A program made the position numbers and the translations under genes. A DNA stretch of 64,000 nucleotides. Source: Tenodera sinensis. Lineage: Eukaryota; Arthropoda; Insecta; Mantodea; Mantidae. The notes beneath the pieces were generated by a model. That model was not told where the DNA came from. It made no database searches and saw nothing but the letters and a program-made list of their open reading frames with translations. Below, piece after piece: positions 11,211 through 22,497 of this stretch (position 1 is the stretch's first letter; every line of letters starts with the position of its first letter). The DNA lies in assembly GCA_030765045.1 (NCBI GenBank), contig CM060972.1, positions 55,938,971 to 56,002,970 on the forward strand, read 5' to 3'.

Positions 11211-11870
11211 AAAATATTTCATGTGTGAACTTACATTTTGTCTACTGTTGTACAAAATATTCTTAATAACACTTATTTTTCTATCTACCACACATTATTT
11301 GAAATAAACGTTTATATAAATTATTTTATTACACGTTTCCTTATAAATAAAACAAGAAAAGGAGAAAAAAGTAGTCTTAAGGGTTAGTCAAATATTGTAA
11401 GACCTAGTCGTTATGCGATACCTTTGAAATTCCATTCTCTTTGCGTGTTCAACACATCCAACACGTAGAAAAGATTGAACGACTTCCCAATTGAGAAAAG
11501 TATAGTACTGGAAACTTGTAACACATAATAAGGAATATCTCGGAAATGGTTAAGTTTGAAAAATGTATTTCAAATAAATTGTATGTTTTAGCCAGATATC
11601 CTTTTTGGCTCGTAAGATTTTGTCTATCTTTTACGATTAACTAAGCAAAAGACACCCAGGATAAAGAGGATTTCTGAGGACATTTCCATAAAATTCAAGA
11701 TGTGCAGTTCATTTCGTATGAAAACATCTTAAAATTCTCTTTAATCAAAATCATTAGAGCCATTTTTGAAAAAATCCAACTGTTCGAAAAATGTTCCAAG
11801 CAAAGGGTATTCTGAAAGAAGCTGAAGTGAAATATCAAGTTTCGTATTTAACAGATTTTTCATTTTCGCG
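11211..11870 (+). repeat. R family copy, diverged, stem-loop end present
   Basis: The sequence starts at a degenerate end (CATGTGTGAACTTACATTTT) and continues through TCTACTGTTGTAC, GGAATATCTCGGAAATGG and TTTAATCAAAATCATTAGAGCC. It stops before the CA tract. It sits just upstream of the candidate minus-strand exons. Confidence 0.7.
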
Positions 11871-11949
11871 TAGTAAAAGTGGGCATTAAACACTGCCGGA
11901 AAGAGAGCTTAATAAAACTATAAAACAAATTCATAGCTATCACTACAAA

Positions 11950-12240
11950 CCACTGCAGTGATGCTTGTCTCTGGTGGGGAGAACCGGGTTTGATCCCTGG
12001 TACCAGCTGGGCATTTTCCCCCGCTGGGAGGTCTGGCACGGGGTGCATTCAGCCTCATTAGGTCACGGGGGACCAGTTGAGGAGATAATTGATGGAAAGT
12101 GGTGCCCTAGGTCGAGAAGGACCCATAACTGGCTGGGAAGGCTCCAGACACAGACTACGTACCACCCTCCAGTAATCCACCTCACCAATGACGCCTATAG
12201 TGAACAGAGGTGGGGGACGCAGCGGCTGGGCGGCAAACCT
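11950..12240 (+). repeat. tRNA-derived SINE (type B)
   Basis: A box-B-like GGGTTTGATCCC at about 11987 is followed by the diagnostic body CTGGGAGGTCTGGCACGG, CAGCCTCATTAGGTC, TTGAGGAGATAATTGATGG and GTCGAGAAGG, ending near GGTGGGGGACGCAGCGGC. The same body occurs at 55424-55622, and on the minus strand at 45408-45668 and 4752-4900. Box A is weak. Confidence 0.8.
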
Positions 12241-12511
12241 TGGCCCTTCATGCGCTGTTGCGCTCGGGTTTACTGTTTACCTACATTTTAAGAGCCACTA
12301 CTGTCAAAATAGTCTATTGTCACTGTAACGATTTTTGAAAAATAGTACCTAGATTTTGTAATTGTTCTTTCACAATTAGGTGTCAGTTATTGAACTAATA
12401 GTGTTAAAACATGAAGCCTGGGGCTTAAAGTAGTTACATGTTATAAGTCTCCATTAGGCTGTGTTATCGGATACAAATTTAAGATCTCTTTGTTGTTTAT
12501 CAGGGAAAAAT
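12241..12511. other. No recognised gene
   Basis: Short AT-rich stretch between the SINE and the next R copy. Confidence 0.4.
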
Positions 12512-13010
12512 ACGAGTTAGTTGGAGAACTTTATTAAATAAAATAATGTAAATAATTTTATTGCATGTTTTCTTGTAAGTACAATGGGAAGAGGAGAATA
12601 CAATAGGCTTAAGCGATAGTCATATTTTTTAAGAGCTGGCCGCTATGTGATGACTAGGACATTCCCAGGAAATTCAAGGTGTACTTTCATTTGCTATTAA
12701 AATGTGTTAAACATGTGGCATTTTAATCAAAATTGGTAGAGCTATTTTTGAGAAGATCAAACTCTTAAAAACTGTTCCATGTAAAGAATAATCCGGCACG
12801 CAGGATATTCTTAAAATCCTTCAAATAAGCCGAACTTAAATACCACCAACTTTGATATTTAATCCACGCTTCATTTTTGAGTTACGCGGTTCACAGGCAT
12901 ACAGACGCATGCAAAGACTTTTTCCTAAAAATGCTTTTTCTTGTATTCAAAATACATGTTTCCGGTCAAATCTCAGTATGGAAGGAATTTTTGGGTGGAA
13001 TATATTTCCT
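12512..13010 (+). repeat. R family copy with internal deletion
   Basis: The CTTGTAAGTACAATGGG module is present. About 250 bp between the AGAGCTGGCC part and AGGAAATTCAAGG is missing. The copy resumes through the central module to TTTTGGGTGGAATATA. The terminal palindrome is replaced by SINE sequence at 13012. Confidence 0.75.
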
Positions 13011-13011
13011 T

Positions 13012-13135
13012 ACCGAGCTAGGTCCCGGGTTCGAGCCCCTGACACCGCGAATTCTGAATTGGGTATTTCCATGGTTTCCCCTTGTCGTTTTCATCATTTC
13101 TCCCCATTTCATTTTCTTATCATTTTTCAAGTATT
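13012..13135 (+). repeat. tRNA-derived SINE fragment (type A)
   Basis: ACCGAGCTAGG followed by GGGTTCGAGCCCC (box B) and CCATGGTTTCCCC matches the head and body of the copy at 30292. The middle of the tRNA region is deleted. It is inserted at the end of an R copy. Confidence 0.6.
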
Positions 13136-13149
13136 CTTTCAGGTACGTG

Positions 13150-13605
13150 TGTATGGCGGTGCAGGACAGATGTTTGGCGTGCGAAAGTTTCATACGAGAA
13201 CCCTGAAAATAGAAGTGCTGGAGATATGTGTACTCCTGTTGATCCCTAAATTCCAAATAAGGACTCATGCTCCAGTCCTGCCAACGCGGACTAGAAAGGA
13301 AGATCCTGCATATATCGCTAAAAGACGGGATAAGGAACCAGGAGATACGCATCAGAACCGAAAGCCTTAAGTGAGGCCGACAGACTGAAGTGGAAATGGG
13401 GATGTCACGTCCTGCGACTGCACTACAAGAGATGGACACATAGGATAACAATGTGGGACCCCAGGATCGGAAAGACGAATGTGGGGCGTCAACGGAAACG
13501 CTGGACGGACTTTCTCAAAAGAGTTGCAGGGACACAATGGACGACCAGAGAAAGAGACAGACGAGTGTGGAGGGAACTACAGAAAACAGTCCCCAGTATA
13601 TAAAT
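13150..13605 (+). pseudogene. LINE ORF2 C-terminal fragment
   Basis: In one frame (about 13355-13601) the sequence encodes EADRLKWKWGCHVLRLHYKR, then WTHRITMWDPRIGK, RQRKRWTDFLKRVAG and RDRRVWRELQ. This is the charged tail after the reverse transcriptase of insect LINEs of the KWRWAGHV...RWVDDI type. It ends at a stop just before a poly-G tract. A preceding frame carries stops. It differs from the LINE tails at 3150 and 44840, so several LINE families are present. Confidence 0.8.
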
Positions 13606-13623
13606 GTGTGTAAATAACTGGGC

Positions 13624-13640
13624 GGGGGGGGGGGGGGGGG
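13624..13640. repeat. poly-G tract
   Basis: Seventeen consecutive G immediately follow the LINE tail. Confidence 0.9.
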
Positions 13641-13763
13641 AGTTCACAGGATGAAGATGGTCAGGAAGTCAATGTAACTTTCGAACCTGCGCTACAGATG
13701 GCTAGTGTAAAAGAATAATTAATCCCTCCTAAGGTTGATATTTATCCTAATTTTCGTTTCCAG

Positions 13764-13816
13764 GTGATGGATGTTCTTCACCAGAAGAAGGTGAGCTGGA
13801 GGAATGTGCTACGTAA
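13764..13816 (+). CDS. Possible small terminal exon or microexon
   Basis: A textbook acceptor (CCTAATTTTCGTTTCCAG ending at 13763) precedes an open stretch reading DGCSSPEEGELEECAT and a TAA at 13814-13816. The first two bases would complete a split codon. A donor-like AAG before GTGAGC at 13790 would alternatively make a 27-nt microexon. The acidic tail resembles a protein C-terminus but is too short to identify. Confidence 0.2.
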
Positions 13817-13829
13817 ACATTTTCTATCG

Positions 13830-14878
13830 CCCTATCATGTTTGTGCACAGTGTTGCCAACTAATGTTTGCCAAATTACACTAAAAGTTACTAGATGATGT
13901 CTAAATAAAAAGTTGTGGCTGTCACGGGATTTCCGACAGATGTGAAACATTTAAATTGATAGTTGTTGATACAATATATAATTAAACAAAACTAATTAGT
14001 CAATGTTGTTGGCAGAAAGTTGCCAATTTCCCCTCTCACCTTCTCCTTCTGTCCCCCTCCCATCTCTCTCCCTTTCACCTTCATGTCTGTATGACTCTCG
14101 GTCTCTTTATCCTTCCCCATGCTCTCTTTCTAGTCCACACCTACTCTCTCCTCCCGACTCTCTGTCTCTCATAACCCTCTCTCCTCTTTACTCCGGTATT
14201 ACTGGTTTCTCAGAAAAGCGTGTCGGTACAAGAGAGCGTCACAGTGTTGCATAGATTAACATGTTGGCATACTGAACAAGTCTTAGTTCAGACATGAACC
14301 TTTATCAATTTCGCTAAGAGTCGGATGAACATTCTACAGCAGAGAACAAGTGTAGTTTCCTTTACCTCTGAAATGTTTATTTTACTGTTGCACGTCTGCT
14401 TTTATGAAAGCTGTAATAAAAGTGTGCAGTTATTACTGTCATATTGCACTAGGTTTTTGTAACTGCGACATCGTGACTCCACGAGGAAGGTATAACTAGG
14501 ACACCACTGCGTCACAATGCTTCTAAAATGAAAACCGCGCACATGTTACACATCACTTGCTGCAAAGTTCGAACTTCTCTCGGTCAAAGAAGCTAACCTT
14601 GTTATTTATTATAAATTATGAAACCTTGAGATAAGCCTTAGATGCCTTTTCGATGCTTTTAAATTAAGTTTTGCACTATCGAAAGCTGCTGGCTTAACTT
14701 CATGCTACGTAAGGACTGAAAGGTTCAATATGTCACATTATTGCCTCACACGTGTCCCAAAAAGTTGTTCAACTGCTGTGATTTGCAGCATCCTGTTCTA
14801 TATTGGACATGAAAGACCACTCAATTTTTCTCAGAGGGTTCTTTATTAGTCTTGGGTTCTGTTCTGCGTAATAAATGT
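13830..14878. other. No recognised gene; CT-rich tract
   Basis: A pyrimidine-rich low-complexity tract lies at about 14030-14190. The remainder has no recognisable structure. Confidence 0.4.
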
Positions 14879-15010
14879 ACAGGGGGCCACCAGCTTTACT
14901 TCCCATCCAAAGGAAGTCATGCTAAGGATTTCTACGCCCTCCACCGGGTTTGAATCCGTGACCTTGGTACCCAGAAGGTAGTAAGCTACCACTAGACTAC
15001 GAGAGACTAC
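14879..15010 (-). repeat. tRNA-derived SINE (type D)
   Basis: On the minus strand the head has box A TAGTCTAGTGGTAGC and box B GGATTCAAACCC. The short body contains CCTTAGCATGACTTCC and GGGAAGTAAAGC. This is the organisation of a tRNA-derived SINE and not of a free tRNA gene, because the body continues past the acceptor position. Confidence 0.7.
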
Positions 15011-15261
15011 GCAGCGTTAACTGAGTTGTGCATGAAACTGACACACTAAATCACGTTTCACAATAGACTAGCTTGTTGACTCCCTCTCGGCCACTACATT
15101 TACCTATTTCAGCGACCAAAATCTGTGCAGAAACAAATCAGAACTTCTGGTCTGAGAGAATACAGCACAAGGAAATATTTGTCCTTTTCTTCCATCGGTT
15201 AGTTTGTGTTTGGTAAATTAAACTCAGATCACGAGCGTATATTGCAGGTATACCCTACGAC

Positions 15262-16078
15262 TTATTCTTCATCTTCTTCTTCTTCTTCTTCTTCTTCTTC
15301 TTCTTCTTCTTCAGCTTTCCCTTGTGTCTCACGTCTCGAGTTTTCTATCCATTTCTTATATTCATGGCGATCTTGTGCCACTCTCCTTAATTCAACCATT
15401 CCCTTCCCTCTTCTTTCTGTCACATCTCTAACATGACTCTCCCTTTCCAATCTCGGCCTTTCCCTTTTTCTTTTCCCCATAATTATTATTTTTCTCTATT
15501 CGTTCATCCTTACCAATGTCCATATCATTTTAAGTTTTTCTTCTCTATTACTTCTTCTAAGGGCTTGTATTTAGATTGTCCCTTATCACTGTACTTCTGA
15601 TTCTGTCTCTCCTTGTTTTTCCCATTACTTTTCTAAAATATTTCATTTCTAAAGTTGTTCTACTCCTATGGTTATCCAAACAGTAAATGTATCTGATCAT
15701 ATAAATGTGTAGGTGTTTACTCTGTTTTGCATATTTGCATTTTAGCTTTAGTTGATGGATTCCAATTGCACTGCTATTTAACTGATAGTAAATATTTTTT
15801 TCTTTCTTTGCTCTATTATTTATTTATGTATTTTTCATTTTCCGAAATTATAGTTCCCATATAATTTCACGCATTTACTTCTCCTAATTTACCTTTTTCC
15901 GTTGTATATTCAATTCTTCAGTTTTTCCACCGAGTTTCATTACTTTACCCTTATCTGGATTTATGTTCATTCCCCTTTCTTCCATTGTACGTACTACCCC
16001 ATTAATCGAAGTCTGCTTGTAAATCTCTGCTAGTTTACTCATATGGTTAAAATGATAAACAATGGAAATTGTGCACAT
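15262..16078 (-). pseudogene. LINE ORF2 fragment with (GAA)n tail
   Basis: Minus-strand frames read GMNINPDKGKVMKLGGKTEE (after the RT catalytic box), then EMKYFRKVMGKTRRDRIRS, then GKRKRERPRLERES, RRVAQDRHEYKKWIENS. This is the order expected for the RT palm/thumb and C-terminal tail of a LINE. Frameshifts and stops separate the pieces. The element runs into a (GAA)n tract on its own strand (TTC on plus, 15265-15312), which looks like the microsatellite-type 3' tail. The RT catalytic region proper is missing. Confidence 0.8.
15265..15312. repeat. (TTC)n microsatellite
   Basis: A run of about 16 TTC units forms the 3' tail of the minus-strand LINE. Confidence 0.9.
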
Positions 16079-16655
16079 AGTTGTACGGTATAAAAGTTAA
16101 TTAATTACTCCAGTTAATTCTATCATGTCACATTTTAGAAACATGTTACATAATTGAAGCTTATTGATATAATTTTCTGAATAATTTCACAATTTTTAAA
16201 CAAAAAGTGGTAAACTTAAGGAGCAGTAAACCTTTTAGAAATACTTTTTGCAAGGTTTGCAATAAATATGTTATAGAAATAGTGCATAAAGTACCTACAG
16301 CTCTTTTGGTATGATTTAAATTTAACCCCACATTATTTTCCAGACACGCTCGGCCCGTATAATAAATCACCATATTCATATACATTGAAATAGTTTTATT
16401 TTCTCATATGAAAACAAATATAATGAATTATCAATATGACCATTCACTTCTAGCTCTCAAATCCCCTGATATAACCTATGACATATAACGGACTCTATAA
16501 ATACTGCAGCTAAAATAATGACTTGACAGCTTTAAATCTGTGTTGTATTTTAGTTAGTATTTGTTACAGACATCCACTAGAATTGTGTGGTTTTGTATGT
16601 ACGTCAAACATAAAAATGTAGGTTAGTTATCAAAGAAATTCGGGGTATCACAGCT
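16079..16655. other. No recognised gene
   Basis: AT-rich sequence without recognisable features. Confidence 0.4.
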
Positions 16656-16659
16656 AATT

Positions 16660-16863
16660 TTAATGAAATGACATATCAGAATTGTTTTATTACATACTTC
16701 CTTGTAGGTACAATAGAGATACTAGAGTGTGTTAGATTTACCGAATTGTTCCATGTAAAGGGTAGCTTTGGGAGGACAGATTTTGTTGAAAATCTTCGTA
16801 TCGTATCCTTGGAAAAAGGTTGTCTCATTGTCAACTTTTTGTTTTTGAGCTATTCTGTTTACA

Positions 16864-16912
<49 letters not shown>

Positions 16913-16925
16913 TCACTCACATGGA
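16660..16925 (+). repeat. R family copy, internally deleted
   Basis: The TCCTTGTAGGTACAAT module joins directly to TTGTTCCATGTAAAGGG, skipping most of the central modules. The copy then runs through TTTTTGTTTTTGAGC into the CA tract. The GTAGAGAAAGT end is missing. Confidence 0.7.
16865..16920. repeat. (CA)n / (TCAC)n microsatellite
   Basis: This is the internal microsatellite of the R copy, passing into three TCAC units. Confidence 0.9.
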
Positions 16926-17014
16926 TCCCTTATAAATACACAGGGCGGTCCAAAATATACCGCGGATTCGAATTTAACGTGGGGGAAAGTATTTTTATTT
17001 TTGAAAGTTGAATT

Positions 17015-17020
<6 letters not shown>

Positions 17021-17069
<49 letters not shown>
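17021..17069. repeat. poly-T tract, 49 bases
   Basis: A long uninterrupted run of T follows ACAGGGCGGTCCAAAATA (16940-16957), which resembles a Tc1/mariner terminus. If the poly-T is a retroposon tail, that element lies to the right on the minus strand, but I cannot identify it. Confidence 0.8.
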
Positions 17070-17500
17070 CCCCTCCCCAAACAGCGAGTGAAGTCAGAGC
17101 TCAGGCAGTCACATACAAAAACAGTGTATGTATTATAAACAATGATTGTGAATTTATCAAGTGAGAGCAAGCCCAACTCTAATCCTCACTTTTCCTATTA
17201 TGCAAGTATACGCATCTATGATGAGTGTCGCGGGGAACTGTACATCTTTATAATGCACTGTAATCTATTGTTGCACGAATGTTTCCCGCCACCCTCGTGG
17301 GATTGATTTTTGTTACTTCTAAGCTCATGTCTCGATATACCACGAAATTGTTATAACGCGGGGCTAAAGATATAAAAAGTTGGCAATAATAGTTTTTAAA
17401 GCAGTATAAAACACTATTGTTAGATTTTTATTCAATTAAATATTACAATATTTAACTTCAGCACTCCGAGTTACCCCGTAGTCTTCCCATGTCATGAATA
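17070..17500. other. No recognised gene
   Basis: Nothing recognised. It may include the body of whatever retroposon the poly-T belongs to. Confidence 0.35.
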
Positions 17501-17504
17501 CTAC

Positions 17505-17795
17505 TAAAAGTCACATTTTCATATATGCTAATGATGTTGTGGTCATACAGAATAGTGAATAAAATCTACAAAGAGTGGTGTTTAAATTACATAAAATAAG
17601 TAAGGAGTACAATTTAGGAATCTCAAAAGGAAAACTGAAATAATGACATACCACGGGAACGGGTCCTCCACTTTAAATATTTAGGTTGTGACATAACTGC
17701 AGAGATAATTATGTGAAACATAAAATCAATAAATTTCAACAAATTTGTGGAGCAATAAATAAAACTAATAGAAAAAAGAAGCAATTTAGTCTACA
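17505..17795 (+). pseudogene. LINE RT fragment with YAND catalytic box
   Basis: The frame reads YANDVVVIQNSE (YAND at 17524-17535 replacing YADD), then FKLHKISKEYNLGISKGKTE and, after frame changes, KFQQICGAINKT. The first catalytic aspartate of the pair is lost. The piece ends at about 17795, where an upstream part of a second RT begins, so two copies of the same LINE family have been joined out of order. Confidence 0.8.
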
Positions 17796-17903
17796 GACAC
17801 ATATAGCCCTTATAGATTTAGAAAAGGCATGGCAGACTAAAGAGACACTTGTTGTGGAAAATACTATAAGAGAAAGGATACCCCAAACATTTAATACAGA
17901 TAT

Positions 17904-17946
<43 letters not shown>

Positions 17947-18500
17947 ACTACAATAAAGATTAGATTAGGAAATGGACGAATTTCAGAAGAAATGAAAATT
18001 AATAACGGATTAAAAGAATGATGCAGTTTGTCTCCGCAGTGCTTTAATGTGCGTGTGGGGGGGGGGGGAGGGGGGGAACGAAATTCTTAGAGAAATAAAT
18101 GGCAAAATACCTTTAGGAATAAAAATAAATAGAATAAATATGCTCAAGTATGCTGGTGGTATAACAATTCAAGAAACAGAAAATGATTAACAGAAAAGTG
18201 TTTTTGAATTGGGGAATGTATTAAGAGAATATGGTCTTAAAATGTTAACTAATCAAACAAAAGTAATGAATGGCCTTTCAAGGAAAGTATCCTCATAGAT
18301 CCAAAATAGTAATAAATAATATGGTGCTGGATAAATACTATTTAGGATGAAAAAAAGTAAGTAAATTCCAGAACAGTTGCGGAATATTAGCAAGAATATT
18401 AAAAAGAAAGGCAAGAATGGGGGAGGAGAAATGTTGGAAGACCGATGAGAAGGTGGAGAGAGAATTGAGGCCGGAACAGAAGCCTCCTAATCCATGAAGT
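17796..18500 (+). pseudogene. LINE RT fragment with YAGG catalytic box
   Basis: The frame opens with the RT motif A region (ALIDLEKAW), continues IRERIPQTFNTDIKYI, is expanded by a (TA)n tract, and resumes with KATTIKIRLGNGRISEEMK and NNGLKE, followed by a stop where the family has a glycine-cysteine pair. Further frames give PLGIKINRINMLKYAGG (YAGG at 18149-18160) and FELGNVLREYGLKML. The tail reads GMRTEASNP-like before a GATGATGAT end near 18500. Loss of both catalytic aspartates and several stops show a dead copy. Confidence 0.8.
17907..17940. repeat. (TA)n microsatellite inside LINE
   Basis: About 17 TA units expand within the RT coding region, where related LINEs encode KSIYKATT; the frame stays open as Tyr-Ile repeats. 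Confidence 0.85.
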
Positions 18501-18519
18501 GTTGATGATGATTATAATA

Positions 18520-18583
18520 AATAAAACTCCGAGGAATAAGACGAGAAAGGAAACAAAATTGAAACTAATCAAGACAATGGCAG
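18520..18583 (+). pseudogene. LINE thumb-region scrap
   Basis: NKTPRNKTRKETKLKLIK followed by TMAVP matches the RT thumb region seen as KTRKETQLK in this LINE family. It begins just after the tail of the preceding LINE copy and is cut off precisely where a tRNA-like sequence starts. Confidence 0.65.
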
Positions 18584-18745
18584 TACCCCGTGGCGCAATT
18601 GGTAGATCACCTGCCTGCTGTGCAAGGGGTCCTGGGTTCGATTCCCGGCAGGGGGTAGCAACTTTTCTTCGACCAAGATTATTCCTCGTTCTTCCCTGAG
18701 TCTAGAAGTATGAATAAAAGTGTGTGTGTCTGTGTGTGTGAGAGA
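18584..18745 (+). repeat. tRNA-derived SINE
   Basis: TACCCCG pairs at six positions with GGGGGTA at the far end, box A is TGGCGCAATTGG and box B is GGGTTCGATTCCC with a paired T arm (CTGGG/CCCGG). The anticodon stem CCTGC/GCAAGG carries one extra A, so it would not fold as a normal tRNA. A 60-bp body and a GT/GA-rich tail follow, so a SINE is more likely than a gene. Confidence 0.65.
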
Positions 18746-19444
18746 GAGAGAGAGAAATCAACGTATAAAAACCCCGAAGACTGAAAAAACCCACTGTTAA
18801 ACGAGTAACACCATTTGGTGGATGCTCCGGTTATTTATATTAGAAGCAAAAATTACCTTTTTGTTGGGACTTGGCATCCGTCAAGGAGAATAGGCAGTGC
18901 ACTTGGCCAGGTTATATCTGCAACCCGCCATACATTATGTATGTGGTGTAGTGGGCACCCAGGTGGTACATATTTCTTTCGGTTTATTTATCTGAATAGA
19001 AACTGCAACGGGTGCTGCAGCATCACAACTTTGTTATTTATGATGTTCTACAGCTTAGGTGCCCACCCTGCCAAACGTCGGCACTTTTTCAGGATCATGT
19101 TGAATATACGTGCCTCTATCAGAAAATAAGATCAGTTATTTTCGTGTAACAAAATCTTCTACAGCATAATATCAAACATACTAGCTGTTCATGCCAGGTC
19201 GTAAAATGTTTCATATCCTTTCACTCGCAAAATTGCGACATTATACCTTTTAAACTGTGTATTCCTGTATTTATATATTTCTTAAGGGCAAACATAGCAT
19301 TCATAGGGTTACCAGACGTCCAGTAATTCCCAGACAACTACTTCTCCGGCGGTGGCATCCGGGGAAAACTTTTGAAAAGTCATTAATGTCCTATATCTTT
19401 AAAAACAATAAGTGATCCTTAGAAAATTAACTGAAAACTGGGGA
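18746..19444. other. No recognised gene
   Basis: A 104-codon frame at 18815-19129 shows no recognisable motif. Nothing else is seen. Confidence 0.4.
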
Positions 19445-20201
19445 AAAACTGATGTATTGGATCTAAATGACTTCCTCTACTCTTACACCAACTATTCTTA
19501 CATCTTATTCCTTTATATTCATATTATTAAAGATAAACCTTTGCAGAAATTTCTGATTTTGTTGTAGGTACAAGGGGAATATGGGAATACATTAGTCTTT
19601 AAGCAATTGTCAAATCTTTTAAAGCTTTGAAACTCCGTTCTCTTTGCACGGCTAATATATAAAATTGAACAACAATCTTCCATTTCTGGAAAGTAGAATT
19701 ATTGTAGAACTAACACAAATAACAAAGAATATCTTCGAAACGGTTCACTCTACACACAAATTTATTTGGATATAAATTGTGTTTTAGCAAGATCTACAGT
19801 TTTTCTATAGTGAGAGTTGGTGTATCTTTTACGGGTTAACAATGCAAGTCATCCCGAGTATGGGCTATAGCCAGAAAATTCAAAATATACATTTCATTTT
19901 CCATAAAAATATCTTAGATGGCATTTTAATCAAAGTCGTTTGAGATATTTTGGAGAAAGTAAAAACTTTCGAAACATTTTCCATGTAAAGGGTAGTTTAG
20001 GGTGAATGAATTTTCTTCAAAATTTTCTTGTCGCATCCTTGAAGGATATTAAACTTAAATACCAACTTTAATTTTTAAATCGCTATTCGTTTTTGAGTCA
20101 TGGTGTTCATGGAGATACGCGCGCGCGCACACTCAGGCGCGCACACACACACACACACACACACATACACACACACACACACACACATACACACACACAC
20201 A

Positions 20202-20233
<32 letters not shown>

Positions 20234-20248
20234 TACACACACACCTAC
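19445..20248 (+). repeat. R family copy up to its CA tract
   Basis: The copy begins at the stem-loop side (ATGACTTCCTCTACTCTTAC) and contains every module through TTCGTTTTTGAGTCATGG to a 110-bp CA tract. Block 19726-20023 appears identical to the inverse of 23960-24258 (see findings). Confidence 0.85.
20139..20248. repeat. (CA)n with TA interruptions
   Basis: A compound CA microsatellite interrupted by regularly spaced TA units marks the junction between two oppositely oriented R pieces. Confidence 0.9.
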
Positions 20249-20249
20249 T

Positions 20250-20400
20250 TACGTATAGTACCTAAGTATTGTATTCCACCCAAAAATTTGATGTCGAGAT
20301 TTAACCTAAAATATATGATCTGAGTTACCCTGAATCCCAAAAAAAAGCATCTTTGGAAAACGCGCGTGCATGTGTGTGTGTGTGTGTGTGTGTGTAAAAA
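20250..20400 (-). repeat. R family GTAGAGAAAGT-end fragment, inverted
   Basis: TATTGTATTCCACCCAAAAA, TTTGATGTCGAGATTT and GCATCTTTGGAAAA lead into a (GT)n tract (20370-20395). The orientation is opposite to the copy immediately to its left. Confidence 0.8.
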
Positions 20401-21012
20401 GAGTTCAATCCTGCTAGGGAAATGGTAAGGGACTTATTTTTGTGCAAGAAGGCAAATATGAGGATTTGTATTGGATAATTATTATGAATTGCCAAAGCCG
20501 CACTAATGACAGAAACACTGTTATGGCCCATTCACAGAGAAAAATTATCGCCAACGCAACGTGAACACTAAATCTTGGTGTTAGATTAACAGAGATCATT
20601 CACAATCATCTTAGTCAATTTGAACATGAACACTATCGCCAGACGCTAACGCCAAACTTTGCAAACTCCAGCCTTTCATGTTTGGGTTAACGTGATTAAA
20701 CGAGAGAGAAAGAGAAAGAGAGAGAGATAACATTATCACACTGCACAGAAATAGAACAGAAGAGATATGGAGTTGTTTGATGAGAAATTTATTATTTTAT
20801 TTCAAAATCATAGCTGTGTTTATGACAAAAATCATAAATCTTACAAAGACAATTTGCTGAAGTGAAATATTCGGAAGCTGATTGCAAATGAACTCGAATT
20901 GAAGGCAGGCATCAGTTATATTAGTACTCTGGCACCTGTTGATTTTGTCAGAAACTTTAAAGGTTAGGTAGGCCTTAAAATATTTTGGTTTGTTGGTATA
21001 CGGAATAATAAT
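20401..21012. other. No recognised gene; GA-rich patch
   Basis: A purine-rich GAGA patch lies at 20701-20728. Otherwise nothing is recognised. Confidence 0.4.
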
Positions 21013-21013
21013 G

Positions 21014-21203
<190 letters not shown>

Positions 21204-22495
21204 TAGAAGTTTGCAGTAGCATAAATTTCACTTCAACATCAATTGTTGCAGTCTCAATTTTTACTCACCTGCATACTTTAATTATTTTATTTTGATGTTC
21301 ACGTTAGCGTTTATGTTAATGTCATTGTGAATGGGCCTTAGTGTTTATAATTACGTACTATATCAAGTACAAATGTAGGTTGCAGTAACTTATATTGTTG
21401 AATAAATATGAAAAGAATAAAATGCTGATATATTTAACAGACCTTAATTAGTTGTATTTTTCCTTGTGTGTAAAATAAATTATTGAAAGCTGTCACGTCA
21501 GTGATGTAGACATTATAATTGAGAATAGTGTAATTAACAATATTAGATCAATATTTGCTGCACTTGTGAACTTTTAATTTTACTTCCCAAGAGATTTATG
21601 TTTTCAGGTTGGTTAATACCTCTAAATAGGCTAAGGTGCAGTTGCAACCATACAAAGAAGAAATCAGCTAATAAACTTTGTGATTTACTTCTGACAAAAT
21701 TATTAGATAAAAAGAAAAAATAACTAACACACTGAATTGGACACATATTAAAATACGTGCGCTTATATTCCTATAGTCAGTATATTTTGGGAAGTATAGG
21801 TTGGCTAATTTTTAACTTTTTCTTTTTTGTTTTTCTTCGTAATAAAATTGATATAATTAAAGTTTTGTTGTAAAATTCTTGACTCAATTTGTTCATGTTC
21901 CTTTAACACTAAAGGTCATATCGGCGTCGTGTCTGTTACTACGGAAATACACTGAAGAATTAACTAGCATTTGTGTGTGTGACTTAAAATGTATATCTGT
22001 AGTATATTTCAGTATGTTTAGTGCATGGTTATTCATAAGTTGCAACAAAATAATAAACATAGAAAGCACTTTAATTCATATGAGGGTTAAGATTCTTGTA
22101 ACATGTAATACGTATTCCCAAAGTTGTCCTCTACAAATGATACACGGGTGAAATGGAATATGGGAGGCCAAGAACACATTTAACCACGTAAATGGCGTAG
22201 TGAAAGTGCAAGGCACGAGACTAAAGATGGGAATGGCTGGGTACGCTTTTATACACAGCACAATGCCACATTACAGAGTTGTAAATACACTTGGTTCTGC
22301 AGAGTGGTTCATTAGTCGCCCCAGAGGTCACCTCTCTTACAATATAGCCATGGGGAGTAGACACTCTAAAATAAACATTGGCACTTTCTGCTATTCCTTC
22401 TTATTCCGAATGTTTATTCTTAATCGGTAATTTAAAACACATAAATGTTTAAAAGTATTTAAATTGACTGTGCGTCTCTACCTTGCAGTGCCATG
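21204..22495. other. No recognised gene
   Basis: Several short frames (for example 21879-22151) lack motifs. Nothing recognised. Confidence 0.4.
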
Positions 22496-22497
22496 CC

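Noticed and set aside
11130..11222. Apparent signal peptide MKYFLLVIVLTSLLFLA
   Set aside because: It is better explained as the pyrimidine tract before a splice acceptor; pyrimidine-rich DNA translates to Leu/Phe/Ser.
15262..15480. Acidic protein ending in poly-Glu
   Set aside because: The poly-Glu is the (GAA)n tail of a LINE.
18584..18660. Functional tRNA gene
   Set aside because: The anticodon stem has an extra base, the acceptor stem is imperfect, and a SINE-like body follows.
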